Made by a program: the position numbers and the translations under genes. DNA of 33,020 nt from Patescibacteria group bacterium (lineage in GTDB: Bacteria > Patescibacteriota > Patescibacteriia > Buchananbacterales > UBA6539), in contig JAQTYZ010000004.1 in assembly GCA_028688055.1 (NCBI GenBank), positions 1-33,020 of the forward strand, in the 5' to 3' direction. How positions within the stretch are numbered: position 1 is the stretch's first letter; the number at the start of each line of letters is the position of its first letter. The notes under the pieces are model-generated. The model made no database searches. It had not been told where the DNA came from and saw only the letters and a list, made by a program, of their open reading frames with translations. Positions 19,648 to 27,541 of the stretch are shown piece by piece.

Positions 19648-19826
19648 AGTTTATTTGGGTTAAGCGAGTGATTTAAAGCGGCAGACAACAAAAATTCTCC
19701 CAGCCGCCAGAGATGCGAGTTTGTTTTGATATTCGCTTTAAGTTTTTGAAAAAAAGAAGCCCACTACGATTATAAAATATTACGCTTGTTCGAATAGCGG
19801 GTACTTAAACCTCTTTAAGAAATAAC
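19648..19826 (-). promoter_or_regulatory. ~180-nt structured 5' leader of rpoBC
   Basis: Lies between the predicted TSS (~19826) and the rpoB ATG. Perfect 8-bp complementarity TTAAAGCG/CGCTTTAA (plus strand 19674-19681 and 19734-19741). Confidence 0.5.
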
Positions 19827-19832
19827 CCCCTT

Positions 19833-19861
19833 ATACTATCAGACTTCATCGATATTGTCAA
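19833..19861 (-). promoter_or_regulatory. Strong sigma70 promoter of rpoBC
   Basis: Minus strand TTGACA - 17 nt - TAGTAT (19856-19861 and 19833-19838). Confidence 0.75.
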
Positions 19862-19948
19862 ATATTTAGGTATCAACAGGTCAGTCCAATTGAAATTGTC
19901 TAAAATTAGCTAAAAACACAAAAAAAATAGGATTTATCCACACCTAAA

Positions 19949-20197
19949 CTAAAACTTAAAATTCGGCGGTTTTTCTAACTGCTTTTTTGAATCAAAACTA
20001 CCATTACGACTAACCCTTTTTCGATTCGAAGATAAACTTTTTGACCCAAGTGTCCGCTGAGCAGTCTCAGTGGCAATACTCGCCGCGACACAAATTAACA
20101 ACCATTGATACAAATCACCATAGAAATGATCAATAATAACCGCTGCCGCCATTCCCAACACTACCGCTAATGATAATCTAGATTTATAGTTCATCAT
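19949..20197 (-). CDS. Small hypothetical membrane protein, translationally coupled to the Mur ligase
   Basis: MMNYKSRLSLAVVLGMAAAVIIDHFYGDLYQWLLICVAASIATE... The start codon overlaps the upstream stop (ATGA). Confidence 0.65.
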   Translation of the reverse strand: MMNYKSRLSLAVVLGMAAAVIIDHFYGDLYQWLLICVAASIATETAQRTLGSKSLSSNRKRVSRNGSFDSKKQLEKPPNFKF

Positions 20198-21507
20198 ATC
20201 TTTTTCAGTTCTTCTCTAACAACTTTACGATCATCCCAAGGCAATAGCTTGCCGTTTTTTGCCACCATGGCCTGCTCGCTGCCTTTGCCAGTAATTAAAA
20301 CTAGATCATTTGCCTTGGCCATTGTCAGTGCCTTATTGATTGCCTCCCGCCGGTCAGTTATTTTATAAAGGTCACTATTGAGCCTTTTGCCCTTTTGTCT
20401 GGCCCCAGCCGCCACCTGAGCGATGATCGTTTGTGGATTTTCATCATAAGGGTCTTCGTTGGTGACAATGACAATATCAGCAAATTCTCCAGCTAGCTCT
20501 CCTAGAATCGGCCGTCGTGCGACATCGCGCCCGCCACCAGTCGAGCCTAAAACATGAATAATTTTTTGGTGGGGTATTTTTAAAACCGTATCATACAACG
20601 CTTTAACCGCTTTTGGCTCAAAAGCATAATCAACAATAATGGTAAACGGTTGGCCCTCGTTAATCAATTCGATTCGCCCTGGCACTGAATCAACTTGCTC
20701 AAGACATTTCGACAGACTATCCAAACTTAATCCCTGACTATCACCGACAGCAATGGCGGCGAGGGCATTGCTAACATTATGCTGTCCTAAAATATTTAGC
20801 TTAAATGGCTGGTCGTTTATAGTAAACGATAATTTTCCCTCATTATTTTTAATTTCGTTAGCGCTAATAATGTGACTGACATTGGCTGTTCGCTTGTTGA
20901 TCGTAAAACCAATTTTTTCTTCGGCCCAGTGATTGATAAAATCATTGGCATATTGATCATCGAGATTCGCGATGATTATTTTTTTAATTTTTTGGCCGGC
21001 GATTAACTTTGGGTCTTCGGATTTTAATTTTTCAAATAATTTTAATTTTGCTTGCTTATAATTATCAAAACCGCCGTGCGCTTCAACGTGCTCCGGATAT
21101 AAGTTGGTAAAAACTAAAACATCATAATTTATTCCCAAATGTCTAAATTGTTCAATACCTTGAGAGGTTGTTTCAATTACCGCATACTGACAATTGGCTT
21201 TGACCATTTTCTTAATCAAACGCTGTAAAGCAAACCGGCCAATCATGGTCATTTTTTTATCATTCAACCATTCTTTCTTGTCAATTTTGAATTGAATCGT
21301 TGAAGCAGCGCCAACCTTGAAACCCGCCTTTTCTAAAATTTTACTAATAAAATAAACCGTTGTTGATTTGCCCGTCGTGCCGGTAACACCGATGACAATT
21401 AATTTATTACTCGGCCGACCGTAAAAAAAATTAGCCGCCAGCGCCAGGCAATAATGATACAGCTTAATCAACGGCTTTGGAATTATTTTTTTTATCATCC
21501 TTTTCAT
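20194..21507 (-). CDS. Mur ligase family protein, MurE-like (UDP-MurNAc-tripeptide synthetase)
   Basis: VIGVTGTTGKSTTVYFISKIL (ATP-binding), TTSQGIEQFRHLGINYDVLVFTNLYPEHVEAHG, VPGRIELI, LGSTGGGRDVARRPILGE, TNEDPYDENP, ITGKGSE. Confidence 0.85.
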   Translation of the reverse strand: MKRMIKKIIPKPLIKLYHYCLALAANFFYGRPSNKLIVIGVTGTTGKSTTVYFISKILEKAGFKVGAASTIQFKIDKKEWLNDKKMTMIGRFALQRLIKKMVKANCQYAVIETTSQGIEQFRHLGINYDVLVFTNLYPEHVEAHGGFDNYKQAKLKLFEKLKSEDPKLIAGQKIKKIIIANLDDQYANDFINHWAEEKIGFTINKRTANVSHIISANEIKNNEGKLSFTINDQPFKLNILGQHNVSNALAAIAVGDSQGLSLDSLSKCLEQVDSVPGRIELINEGQPFTIIVDYAFEPKAVKALYDTVLKIPHQKIIHVLGSTGGGRDVARRPILGELAGEFADIVIVTNEDPYDENPQTIIAQVAAGARQKGKRLNSDLYKITDRREAINKALTMAKANDLVLITGKGSEQAMVAKNGKLLPWDDRKVVREELKKI

Positions 21508-21596
21508 ACTTTAAATCTATTTTATCACGCGCATCGCCAGGGGGCAACCAAATAAAAAAACTGACTGAGTAAACCCAGACAGCTGTTGGCCGATTA

Positions 21597-21776
21597 TTAA
21601 AACATCGAACCGATGAAAATGACAAGAATAAAAGTGCCGACCCCGCCAGGAAATGCCAGCAGGACATTTCGCCAAAGCGGCCACTTCTCCGGCAGAAAAT
21701 TTGACACTGCCAATAACGTCAGTAACCACGCTATCATAGCACACACGATCGCAAGGAACAGCAATTGGATATCCAT
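21597..21776 (-). CDS. 59-aa two-TM small membrane protein (absent from the ORF track)
   Basis: MDIQLLFLAIVCAMIAWLLTLLAVSNFLPEKWPLWRNVLLAFPGGVGTFILVIFIGSMF*. Two hydrophobic helices. GGAGGG lies 7 nt upstream of ATG. Confidence 0.7.
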   Translation of the reverse strand: MDIQLLFLAIVCAMIAWLLTLLAVSNFLPEKWPLWRNVLLAFPGGVGTFILVIFIGSMF

Positions 21777-21796
21777 CCGTCATCCCTCCGGTCAAA

Positions 21797-22399
21797 CTAC
21801 TTTTTGCCAAGTATCTTTAATGCTTCACGAATTCGCAAAGCGGTATCGGTAATACTCTTATCAATATTGCCGATCGCCTGTTTGACTTCAGTTGTAGAGT
21901 AACCAAAACTGACTAAAGCGTCAAACACATCCATATCAGAATTCATAACCATACCGTCGGGCTTAGTCTTATCACGTACGGTTAGACTTTCAACCTTATC
22001 CTTTAAAGCCAAAACAATTTTTTCGGCGATTTTTTGGCTTAGGCCGGAAACCTTAATCAACGATGACGCGTTGTCTTCTAAAATCGCCTGCTGAACTTCC
22101 GCCATCGTGGTTTTTTCCAAAATACCCATGGCGGTTTTGGGACCAATACCGGGGACATCAAGCAACAGGGTAAAAAAAGTTTTATCGGCCGGATTTAAAA
22201 ATCCGTACAAATTCATTGCTGTTTCCGACACCGACAGATATGTATAGACAATAACTTCTGATTCTTCGGCCACGCGGCGAAGATTACTGCCGGGCAAAAA
22301 AACTTTATAGCCCACCCCGGCCACGTCTAAAACTATGTACGCGTCTTTGCGTAATTCCGATGTTTTATAGGTAACTTTTCCGCGCAATGAAGCAATCAT
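21797..22399 (-). CDS. ruvA: Holliday junction DNA helicase RuvA
   Basis: MIASLRGKV...VGYKVFLP, YTYLSVSETAMNLYGFLNPADKTFF, VPGIGPKTAMGIL, VSGLSQKIAEKIVLALKDK. Confidence 0.95.
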   Translation of the reverse strand: MIASLRGKVTYKTSELRKDAYIVLDVAGVGYKVFLPGSNLRRVAEESEVIVYTYLSVSETAMNLYGFLNPADKTFFTLLLDVPGIGPKTAMGILEKTTMAEVQQAILEDNASSLIKVSGLSQKIAEKIVLALKDKVESLTVRDKTKPDGMVMNSDMDVFDALVSFGYSTTEVKQAIGNIDKSITDTALRIREALKILGKK

Positions 22400-22451
22400 A
22401 ATTTATACTGCTTCCATTGTATCGCACTTAGGTACTTTAACCAAGCCACTA

Positions 22452-22480
22452 TTGACTAAATCAGTACAGTACATTAGGAT
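22452..22480 (+). promoter_or_regulatory. Sigma70 promoter of the ncRNA
   Basis: TTGACT (22452-22457) - 17 nt - TAGGAT (22475-22480). Predicted TSS is G22487. Confidence 0.72.
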
Positions 22481-22486
22481 AAAAAA

Positions 22487-22625
22487 GCTCAGAACTGTGT
22501 CTGCCATGGTTAATCGTCGCTTTCCCCGCAGCCCCCCCCGTAGCGGCGATACCTGCTGACACGCCGCAGAGTTCTGGGTACCTGAGGACGAGCTGACCCA
22601 AGACGGCTCGTCCTCCTCCTTTTTT
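22487..22625 (+). ncRNA. Candidate free-standing small structured RNA with a C-rich loop
   Basis: Closing stem GCTCAGAACT (22487-22496)/AGTTCTGGGT (22570-22579), inner GTGTC (22497-22501)/GACAC (22558-22562), apical ATCGTCGC (22513-22520)/GCGGCGAT (22543-22550), C-rich loop containing CCCCCCCC (22532-22539), intrinsic terminator. No convincing ORF. Confidence 0.75.
22584..22625 (+). terminator. Intrinsic terminator of the ncRNA
   Basis: GAGGACGAGC-TGACCCAAGACG-GCTCGTCCTC, then CTCCTTTTTT: perfect 10-bp stem and U-tract. Confidence 0.82.
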
Positions 22626-22686
22626 CAAAATCCACTGGGCATAATTATCATAAAAAAATCAAGCTTAAAAAAATCACAAACACACC

Positions 22687-22712
22687 AAAAGACAGCCATA
22701 GGGCTGTCTTTT
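22687..22712 (-). terminator. Intrinsic terminator downstream of the NIF3-like gene
   Basis: AAAAGACAGCC-ATAG-GGCTGTCTTTT. Symmetric, so usable on both strands. Confidence 0.75.
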
Positions 22713-22729
22713 TATTTATAGTTTCTGGT

Positions 22730-23749
22730 TTATCTTTTTCGCTTCTTGGCTAGTTTAACTTTCGGTTTTAACTTGCTAACAATTTTTTTAGGCACTGGCC
22801 GTTTCGCGCGCTTGGCCCGACTGACTCGAATCAAACCCGAGCATGGAATCACTTCAATACCCCGCTTCTCCAATTCATCCAAAAACAAATTCATACCCAG
22901 CGAGTCGGAAGATATATGGCCAGCGATGACGACATTAACGTGATTTTTTTCCGCTTCTTTTTTTCGATCTTCGCTCATGTGCATACCGACTATGGTGCCG
23001 ATACCGGCTTGCGACATTTTTTCGTACATACCAACCGCGCCTTCAGTGCCACCGGTAATTTCAGTCAGTACCATTTTACCAACAGAATTGTCGCGATTGC
23101 CGACAAAAATTTTTGGTCCTGACTTCTGTTCAATCGCTTTAAGGTATTCCGGTATTTCTTCCAATGCATCAATCACTTCGCCGACAAATTCCGGCTTAGC
23201 TTTCTTTAAATGTTGATCCAAAAAATTCGCCACTAAATTATCACAAGTCGTGTGCATGCACATCAAACCAATGTTAAAAAGTTCAGCGGCATCGACGCCG
23301 CGATAATGATTAATTGGTGAAATACCGCGAGCCACTTCGGAAATACGTTCCTTAGTCAATGCTTCAGCAATATTAATTGGCACACCGTACATTGCCAGCA
23401 CTTCCGCCTGTAGATGCATCACGTCATGTAAATCAGCCAACGCACTGCCAACCGGGTGGTGGGCGATTACCAAATCAACACCCAGTTCTTTGGCCATCAA
23501 AATTTCCGCCGGGCTAATATCAATACCGGCCATCACTTTTTTAATTTCCCGTTTGGGGTCAACAAACATCCGGCTGTCCGAGAAAGGGTTATGCAACCGC
23601 TCTTTATCAAACCGCTGTTTTTCCTTGGCTGACAACTTTTCGAATTTTTCATTAACGCGCTTAAGCAATTTTCTGACGTGCTTTTCGCCGCGTAAATCTG
23701 CCGCTATACCCATCTTAATATTGAGCTCGTAGATGTCTTGAATTTTCAT
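22730..23749 (-). CDS. NIF3-like metal-binding protein (GTP cyclohydrolase I type 2 / DUF34 family)
   Basis: AGIDISPAEILMAKELGVDLVIAHHPVG, GGTEGAVGMYEKMSQAGIGTIVGMHM, VVIAGHISSDSLGMN. Lys/Arg-rich C-terminal tail. Confidence 0.78.
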   Translation of the reverse strand: MKIQDIYELNIKMGIAADLRGEKHVRKLLKRVNEKFEKLSAKEKQRFDKERLHNPFSDSRMFVDPKREIKKVMAGIDISPAEILMAKELGVDLVIAHHPVGSALADLHDVMHLQAEVLAMYGVPINIAEALTKERISEVARGISPINHYRGVDAAELFNIGLMCMHTTCDNLVANFLDQHLKKAKPEFVGEVIDALEEIPEYLKAIEQKSGPKIFVGNRDNSVGKMVLTEITGGTEGAVGMYEKMSQAGIGTIVGMHMSEDRKKEAEKNHVNVVIAGHISSDSLGMNLFLDELEKRGIEVIPCSGLIRVSRAKRAKRPVPKKIVSKLKPKVKLAKKRKR

Positions 23750-23754
23750 ATTTT

Positions 23755-26619
23755 TTAAATTACTTTTTTAATTCCGATCTGGCCGCCTGCCACTTCCTTA
23801 CTTATGCTGGAACTGTCAGCGATGACATCGGTTGCCTCAGTTGCACTTTTAATATTTTCGCCGAAGTCAGCGAAAATATCTTCAAGTCCTGTCTGATATA
23901 TTATCACTTTATCACTTATTGTCAATCCGTTATCCTTGCGTAACTGATTTAGCTGCCGAATAATTTCCCGCGCCACACCTTCTTTTTTCAATTCATCGGT
24001 TAAATTTTTATCAAGTTCATCAGTTGACCCAAAATTTAGTTGCTTGATATTTAATTCATCAGTCACTAAGGTAATCAAGGCGGGCGTTAATTTCTTCGCC
24101 AACGTGGTAGTGTAACTTTGTAACGGTTGCCTGACTTTGATACCAGCTTCCGCGCGAGCGGCCAAACCTTTTTCAACTATTTGAGCGACGACGTCCATTT
24201 CATCAATTAATTTGTCATCAATTAATTTTTTATTTACCTTCGGCCAATTATCTAAATGAACCGACTCTAGCTTACCACCAACCTGTCGATAAATATCTTC
24301 GGCGGTAAAAGGCATAAAGGGTGCCATTAATTTTGACAATTCCAATAAAACCAAACGCAAGGTTTTGATACCTTCAATGTCACCATCCTTGAATCGGTCG
24401 CGGCTGCGGCGCAAATACCACGTTGATAATTCATTAATAAAACCGCTAATCGGTCGCGTCGCTTTAACCAAACTGTAATTATCCATCGCGGCGGTTATCT
24501 GCTCAGTTAATTCTTGCAACTTTGCCAATATCCACCGATCTAAAATATGTTCAGGCAATTTGCCAGCAATACTGCTATTAGCTATTTGCCCTTTGCTATC
24601 CTGATACATCAAATAAAAACTCAAAACGTTACCGACCAACATCACATTTTTCTGCAGTGCTTCTTTAACGCCATCTTCGGAAAAATTTAATGTTTCCGCC
24701 TCCATCACCGGCGAAGTTAACAAGTAATAACGCAAGGCATCCGCGCCGTATTTTTCAACCACTTCATTCGGATCAGGATAATTTTTAAGCTTCTTGGACA
24801 TCTTCTTACCATCGGCGGCGAGCACAATGCCATTGACAATAACATTTTTAAACGCTGGCTTTTTTCTAATACCCGTACCAATAATATGTAAATAATAAAA
24901 CCAAGCGCGCGTCTGATCAGCACCTTCGGCGATAAACTCCGCCGGAAAATTTTTCTCAAGCACGTCTTTATTTTCAAACGGATAATGAAGTTGGGCGTAA
25001 GGCATCGAGCCCGAATCAAACCAGGTATCAAGCACATCGGGGATTCTTTTAACATCCTTGCCACATTTTGGACAGGTTAAAACGATTTCGTCGACAATGT
25101 GTTTATGTAAATCCGTAATGGTTTGACCGCTAATTTTTTCTAATTCCGCGACTGAACCAAACACCATCGTCTCACCGCAGTCACAACGCCAAACTGGCAT
25201 CACTGACGCCCAAAATCGCTGGCGCGAAATTGACCAGTCGCGCGCGCCTTCCAGCCATTTCCCAAAGCGACCGTTTTTAATGTGCTCGGGTGACCAATTA
25301 ATTTCTTTAGCTAATTTCAGGGCCTGATCTTTTATTTTGGTTACATTGACAAACCATGATGATGTCGCATAGTTAATCAACGGCGTATCACAGCGCCAAC
25401 AGTGTGGATAGCTATGCTCAAATTTTTCTTTGCTAAATAGTAAGTTAGCTTTCGCTAAATTTTTAACAATTTCAACATCAGTCGCTGTGACGTCATCAAT
25501 TGGTTTAACGCTCAAACCGGCAAAATCAGTAACATCGTCAGTGAAATGGCCGCTCATCGTGACATGCTGGATAAATGGCAAGTTCTTCTCTTTACCAATT
25601 CGCATATCGTCTTCGCCAAACGCCGGTGCAATGTGCACTACGCCAGTACCTTCTTCGGTCATTACAAAGTCATCGGTAACGATCGTATAGAGTCGTTCCT
25701 TATTCTCTAAATCTTTTTCCAAAAAATAACAAAATAATGGTTTATATTTTTTGCCGACTAAATCTTCGGCCTTAATTTTTTCAACTATTTTATATGCCTT
25801 ATTTTTAAAGACTGACTCAACTCGATTAACAGCCACAATATATTTGTCACCTTCAAAATCAACTTTTGCATATTCAATTTTTAATCCAACCGCCAACGCC
25901 ACATTGCCCGGCAGCGTCCACGGCGTTGTCGTCCACGCCAATATATATGTCGGAATATTTTCCCCTCCTTCCTGAGGAGGGGTTAGGGGTGGTGATATTA
26001 ATTCAAACTTGGCGGTGACCGAAATATCTTTTACATCTTTATAACCTTCGCTCACCTCCTGTTGTGACAACGTCGTCTCGCAGCGCGGACAAATGTGCAT
26101 CGACTTATAACCTTCATAAATCAAACCTTTGTCCCATAATTCTTTAAACACCCACCACACACTTTCCATATAATCCAAGTCCATCGTCTGATAGGGATTG
26201 TCCATATCCGCCCAACGGCCGAGTCGCGGAATCATTTGTTTCCAAACTTCGGCAAATTCTAAAACTTTAGTGCGGCAAGTTTCGTTAAATTTGGCAATGC
26301 CAAATTGCTCGATATCTTTTTTACTTTTAAAACCCAACGCTTTTTCCACAATATTTTCAATCGGCAAACCGTGACAATCCCAGCCCCAGCGTCGATTAAC
26401 ATGATAACCTTTCATCGTCCAATAACGCGGCACGACATCTTTCAAAAAAGTGGAGGGGAAATGACCATAGTGCGGCGTGCCGGTCGCAAACGGCGGCCCA
26501 TCATAAAAAACATAGTCACCTTTCGGGCTAGCTTTGGCCAAACTCTTTTCAAAAATTTTATTGTCTTGCCAAAATTTTAAAATCTCTTTTTCTTTGGCGG
26601 AAAATTTGCTTTCGGTCAT
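23755..26619 (-). CDS. ileS: Isoleucyl-tRNA synthetase
   Basis: YDGPPFATGTPHYGHFPSTFLKDVVPRYWTMKGYHVNRRWGWDCHGLPIE, WTTTPWTLPGNVAL, KMSKKLKNYPDP, zinc-binding CPKC and CPRC motifs. Confidence 0.97.
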   Translation of the reverse strand: MTESKFSAKEKEILKFWQDNKIFEKSLAKASPKGDYVFYDGPPFATGTPHYGHFPSTFLKDVVPRYWTMKGYHVNRRWGWDCHGLPIENIVEKALGFKSKKDIEQFGIAKFNETCRTKVLEFAEVWKQMIPRLGRWADMDNPYQTMDLDYMESVWWVFKELWDKGLIYEGYKSMHICPRCETTLSQQEVSEGYKDVKDISVTAKFELISPPLTPPQEGGENIPTYILAWTTTPWTLPGNVALAVGLKIEYAKVDFEGDKYIVAVNRVESVFKNKAYKIVEKIKAEDLVGKKYKPLFCYFLEKDLENKERLYTIVTDDFVMTEEGTGVVHIAPAFGEDDMRIGKEKNLPFIQHVTMSGHFTDDVTDFAGLSVKPIDDVTATDVEIVKNLAKANLLFSKEKFEHSYPHCWRCDTPLINYATSSWFVNVTKIKDQALKLAKEINWSPEHIKNGRFGKWLEGARDWSISRQRFWASVMPVWRCDCGETMVFGSVAELEKISGQTITDLHKHIVDEIVLTCPKCGKDVKRIPDVLDTWFDSGSMPYAQLHYPFENKDVLEKNFPAEFIAEGADQTRAWFYYLHIIGTGIRKKPAFKNVIVNGIVLAADGKKMSKKLKNYPDPNEVVEKYGADALRYYLLTSPVMEAETLNFSEDGVKEALQKNVMLVGNVLSFYLMYQDSKGQIANSSIAGKLPEHILDRWILAKLQELTEQITAAMDNYSLVKATRPISGFINELSTWYLRRSRDRFKDGDIEGIKTLRLVLLELSKLMAPFMPFTAEDIYRQVGGKLESVHLDNWPKVNKKLIDDKLIDEMDVVAQIVEKGLAARAEAGIKVRQPLQSYTTTLAKKLTPALITLVTDELNIKQLNFGSTDELDKNLTDELKKEGVAREIIRQLNQLRKDNGLTISDKVIIYQTGLEDIFADFGENIKSATEATDVIADSSSISKEVAGGQIGIKKVI
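25961..25995. repeat. Palindromic repeat inserted in frame in ileS
   Basis: TCCCCTCCTTCCTGAGGAGGGGTTAGGGGTGGTGA, containing the stem CCCCTCCT/AGGAGGGG. On the coding strand it encodes SPPLTPPQEGG between KFELI and ENIPTYILAWTTTPW. Confidence 0.8.
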
Positions 26620-26634
26620 AGAAAATATGGCTTA

Positions 26635-26663
26635 ATTTTAACCAAAAAAACGGCTTTAGTCAA
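26635..26663 (-). promoter_or_regulatory. Sigma70 promoter of ileS
   Basis: Minus strand TTGACT - 17 nt - TAAAAT (26658-26663 and 26635-26640). The -35 sits in the loop of the upstream terminator. Confidence 0.7.
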
Positions 26664-26678
26664 TAAAACGCCGTTTGC
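26641..26678 (-). terminator. Intrinsic terminator of the L,D-transpeptidase gene, overlapping the ileS promoter
   Basis: Minus strand AAACGGC-GTTTTATTGACTAAA-GCCGTTTTTTTGG. Confidence 0.7.
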
Positions 26679-26697
26679 TTAAATGATATTAAAATCA

Positions 26698-27453
26698 TTA
26701 ACTGATGGTAATTTTAGTACCAACTTCGGCAAAATTGTAGAGCCGTTCCATTTGGTCATACCGCACATTAATACACCCGTGCGACATCGGACGTCCAAAA
26801 TTATTATGCCAATACGCGCCGTGGATATAATAGCGGTATTTTTTTGTAGTAAAATGTAAATTCCATTTAGTATTAGGAAAATAAAAACGGTAGCCAGTAC
26901 CACCATAATTTTTAGACGGCACTTTATCGAGGACTGTAAAGTCACCGGTTGGCGACGGCATTGACGCAATGCCCCCCGAAATCGCAAATTTTTCCAACTC
27001 AACTCCACCAAAACTATAAGCCAACTGCTGATCTTTTAGAGTCACATTAATTTTTTTTTCTGCCCGCGTTGGCGCCGCTGATTTTGGATCAAAACCATTA
27101 TTAATTTCCTGACCGTCAAAATATCCGTCACCGTCCGTATCGGGATTTAAAATATTAAGTCCTAATCTTATTTCCCAACTGTCAACCGCCCCATCATTAT
27201 CCGAGTCAATTCCGGCCAATTTAATTTTGCCGTCATCCCGTGGTGAATAGCCGTGATAAACCTCCGCGCCATCAGCAAAGCCATCGCCGTCCGTATCAGC
27301 CTTACTTGGATCAGTGTGGTAGATAGCGATTTCGTCATCATCGCTTAAGCCATCGCCGTCCGTATCGGTGGCAGCCATTACTGGCTTTGCCACCAGTATA
27401 ACTGCGACAAAAATTCCAATGAATAATAATAAACGATAAAATTTCATAAGCAA
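26698..27453 (-). CDS. Secreted L,D-transpeptidase (YkuD) with N-terminal thrombospondin-type-3/calcium-binding repeats
   Basis: Signal peptide; DTDGDGLSDDDE, DTDGDGFADGAE, DSDNDGAVDSWE and DTDGDGYFDGQE repeats; YkuD motif IHGAYWHNNFGRPMSHGCINVR. Confidence 0.9.
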   Translation of the reverse strand: MLMKFYRLLLFIGIFVAVILVAKPVMAATDTDGDGLSDDDEIAIYHTDPSKADTDGDGFADGAEVYHGYSPRDDGKIKLAGIDSDNDGAVDSWEIRLGLNILNPDTDGDGYFDGQEINNGFDPKSAAPTRAEKKINVTLKDQQLAYSFGGVELEKFAISGGIASMPSPTGDFTVLDKVPSKNYGGTGYRFYFPNTKWNLHFTTKKYRYYIHGAYWHNNFGRPMSHGCINVRYDQMERLYNFAEVGTKITIS

Positions 27454-27470
27454 CTCAATTTGGGCAACAT

Positions 27471-27498
27471 AAAAAAGTAGCTGTTCAGTCGCTACTTT
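27471..27498 (-). terminator. Intrinsic terminator of the receiver-domain gene
   Basis: Minus strand AAAGTAGC-GACTGAACA-GCTACTTTTTT. Confidence 0.75.
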
Positions 27499-27541
27499 AA
27501 GTATTATCAGTATAGCACAGTTTTAGCTTTTCGTCAATAAA

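Noticed and set aside
21517-21810. 97-aa minus-strand and 79-aa plus-strand ORFs between the Mur ligase and ruvA
   Set aside because: A third frame encodes a clean two-TM protein with an SD. The longer ORFs look like shadow frames.
22487-22625. Assigning the ncRNA to SRP RNA, tmRNA or RNase P
   Set aside because: It lacks the GGAAGCAG-type SRP apical motif, a tag-ORF/tRNA-like end, and RNase P conserved regions, and it is too short for the last two. 6S RNA cannot be excluded by eye.
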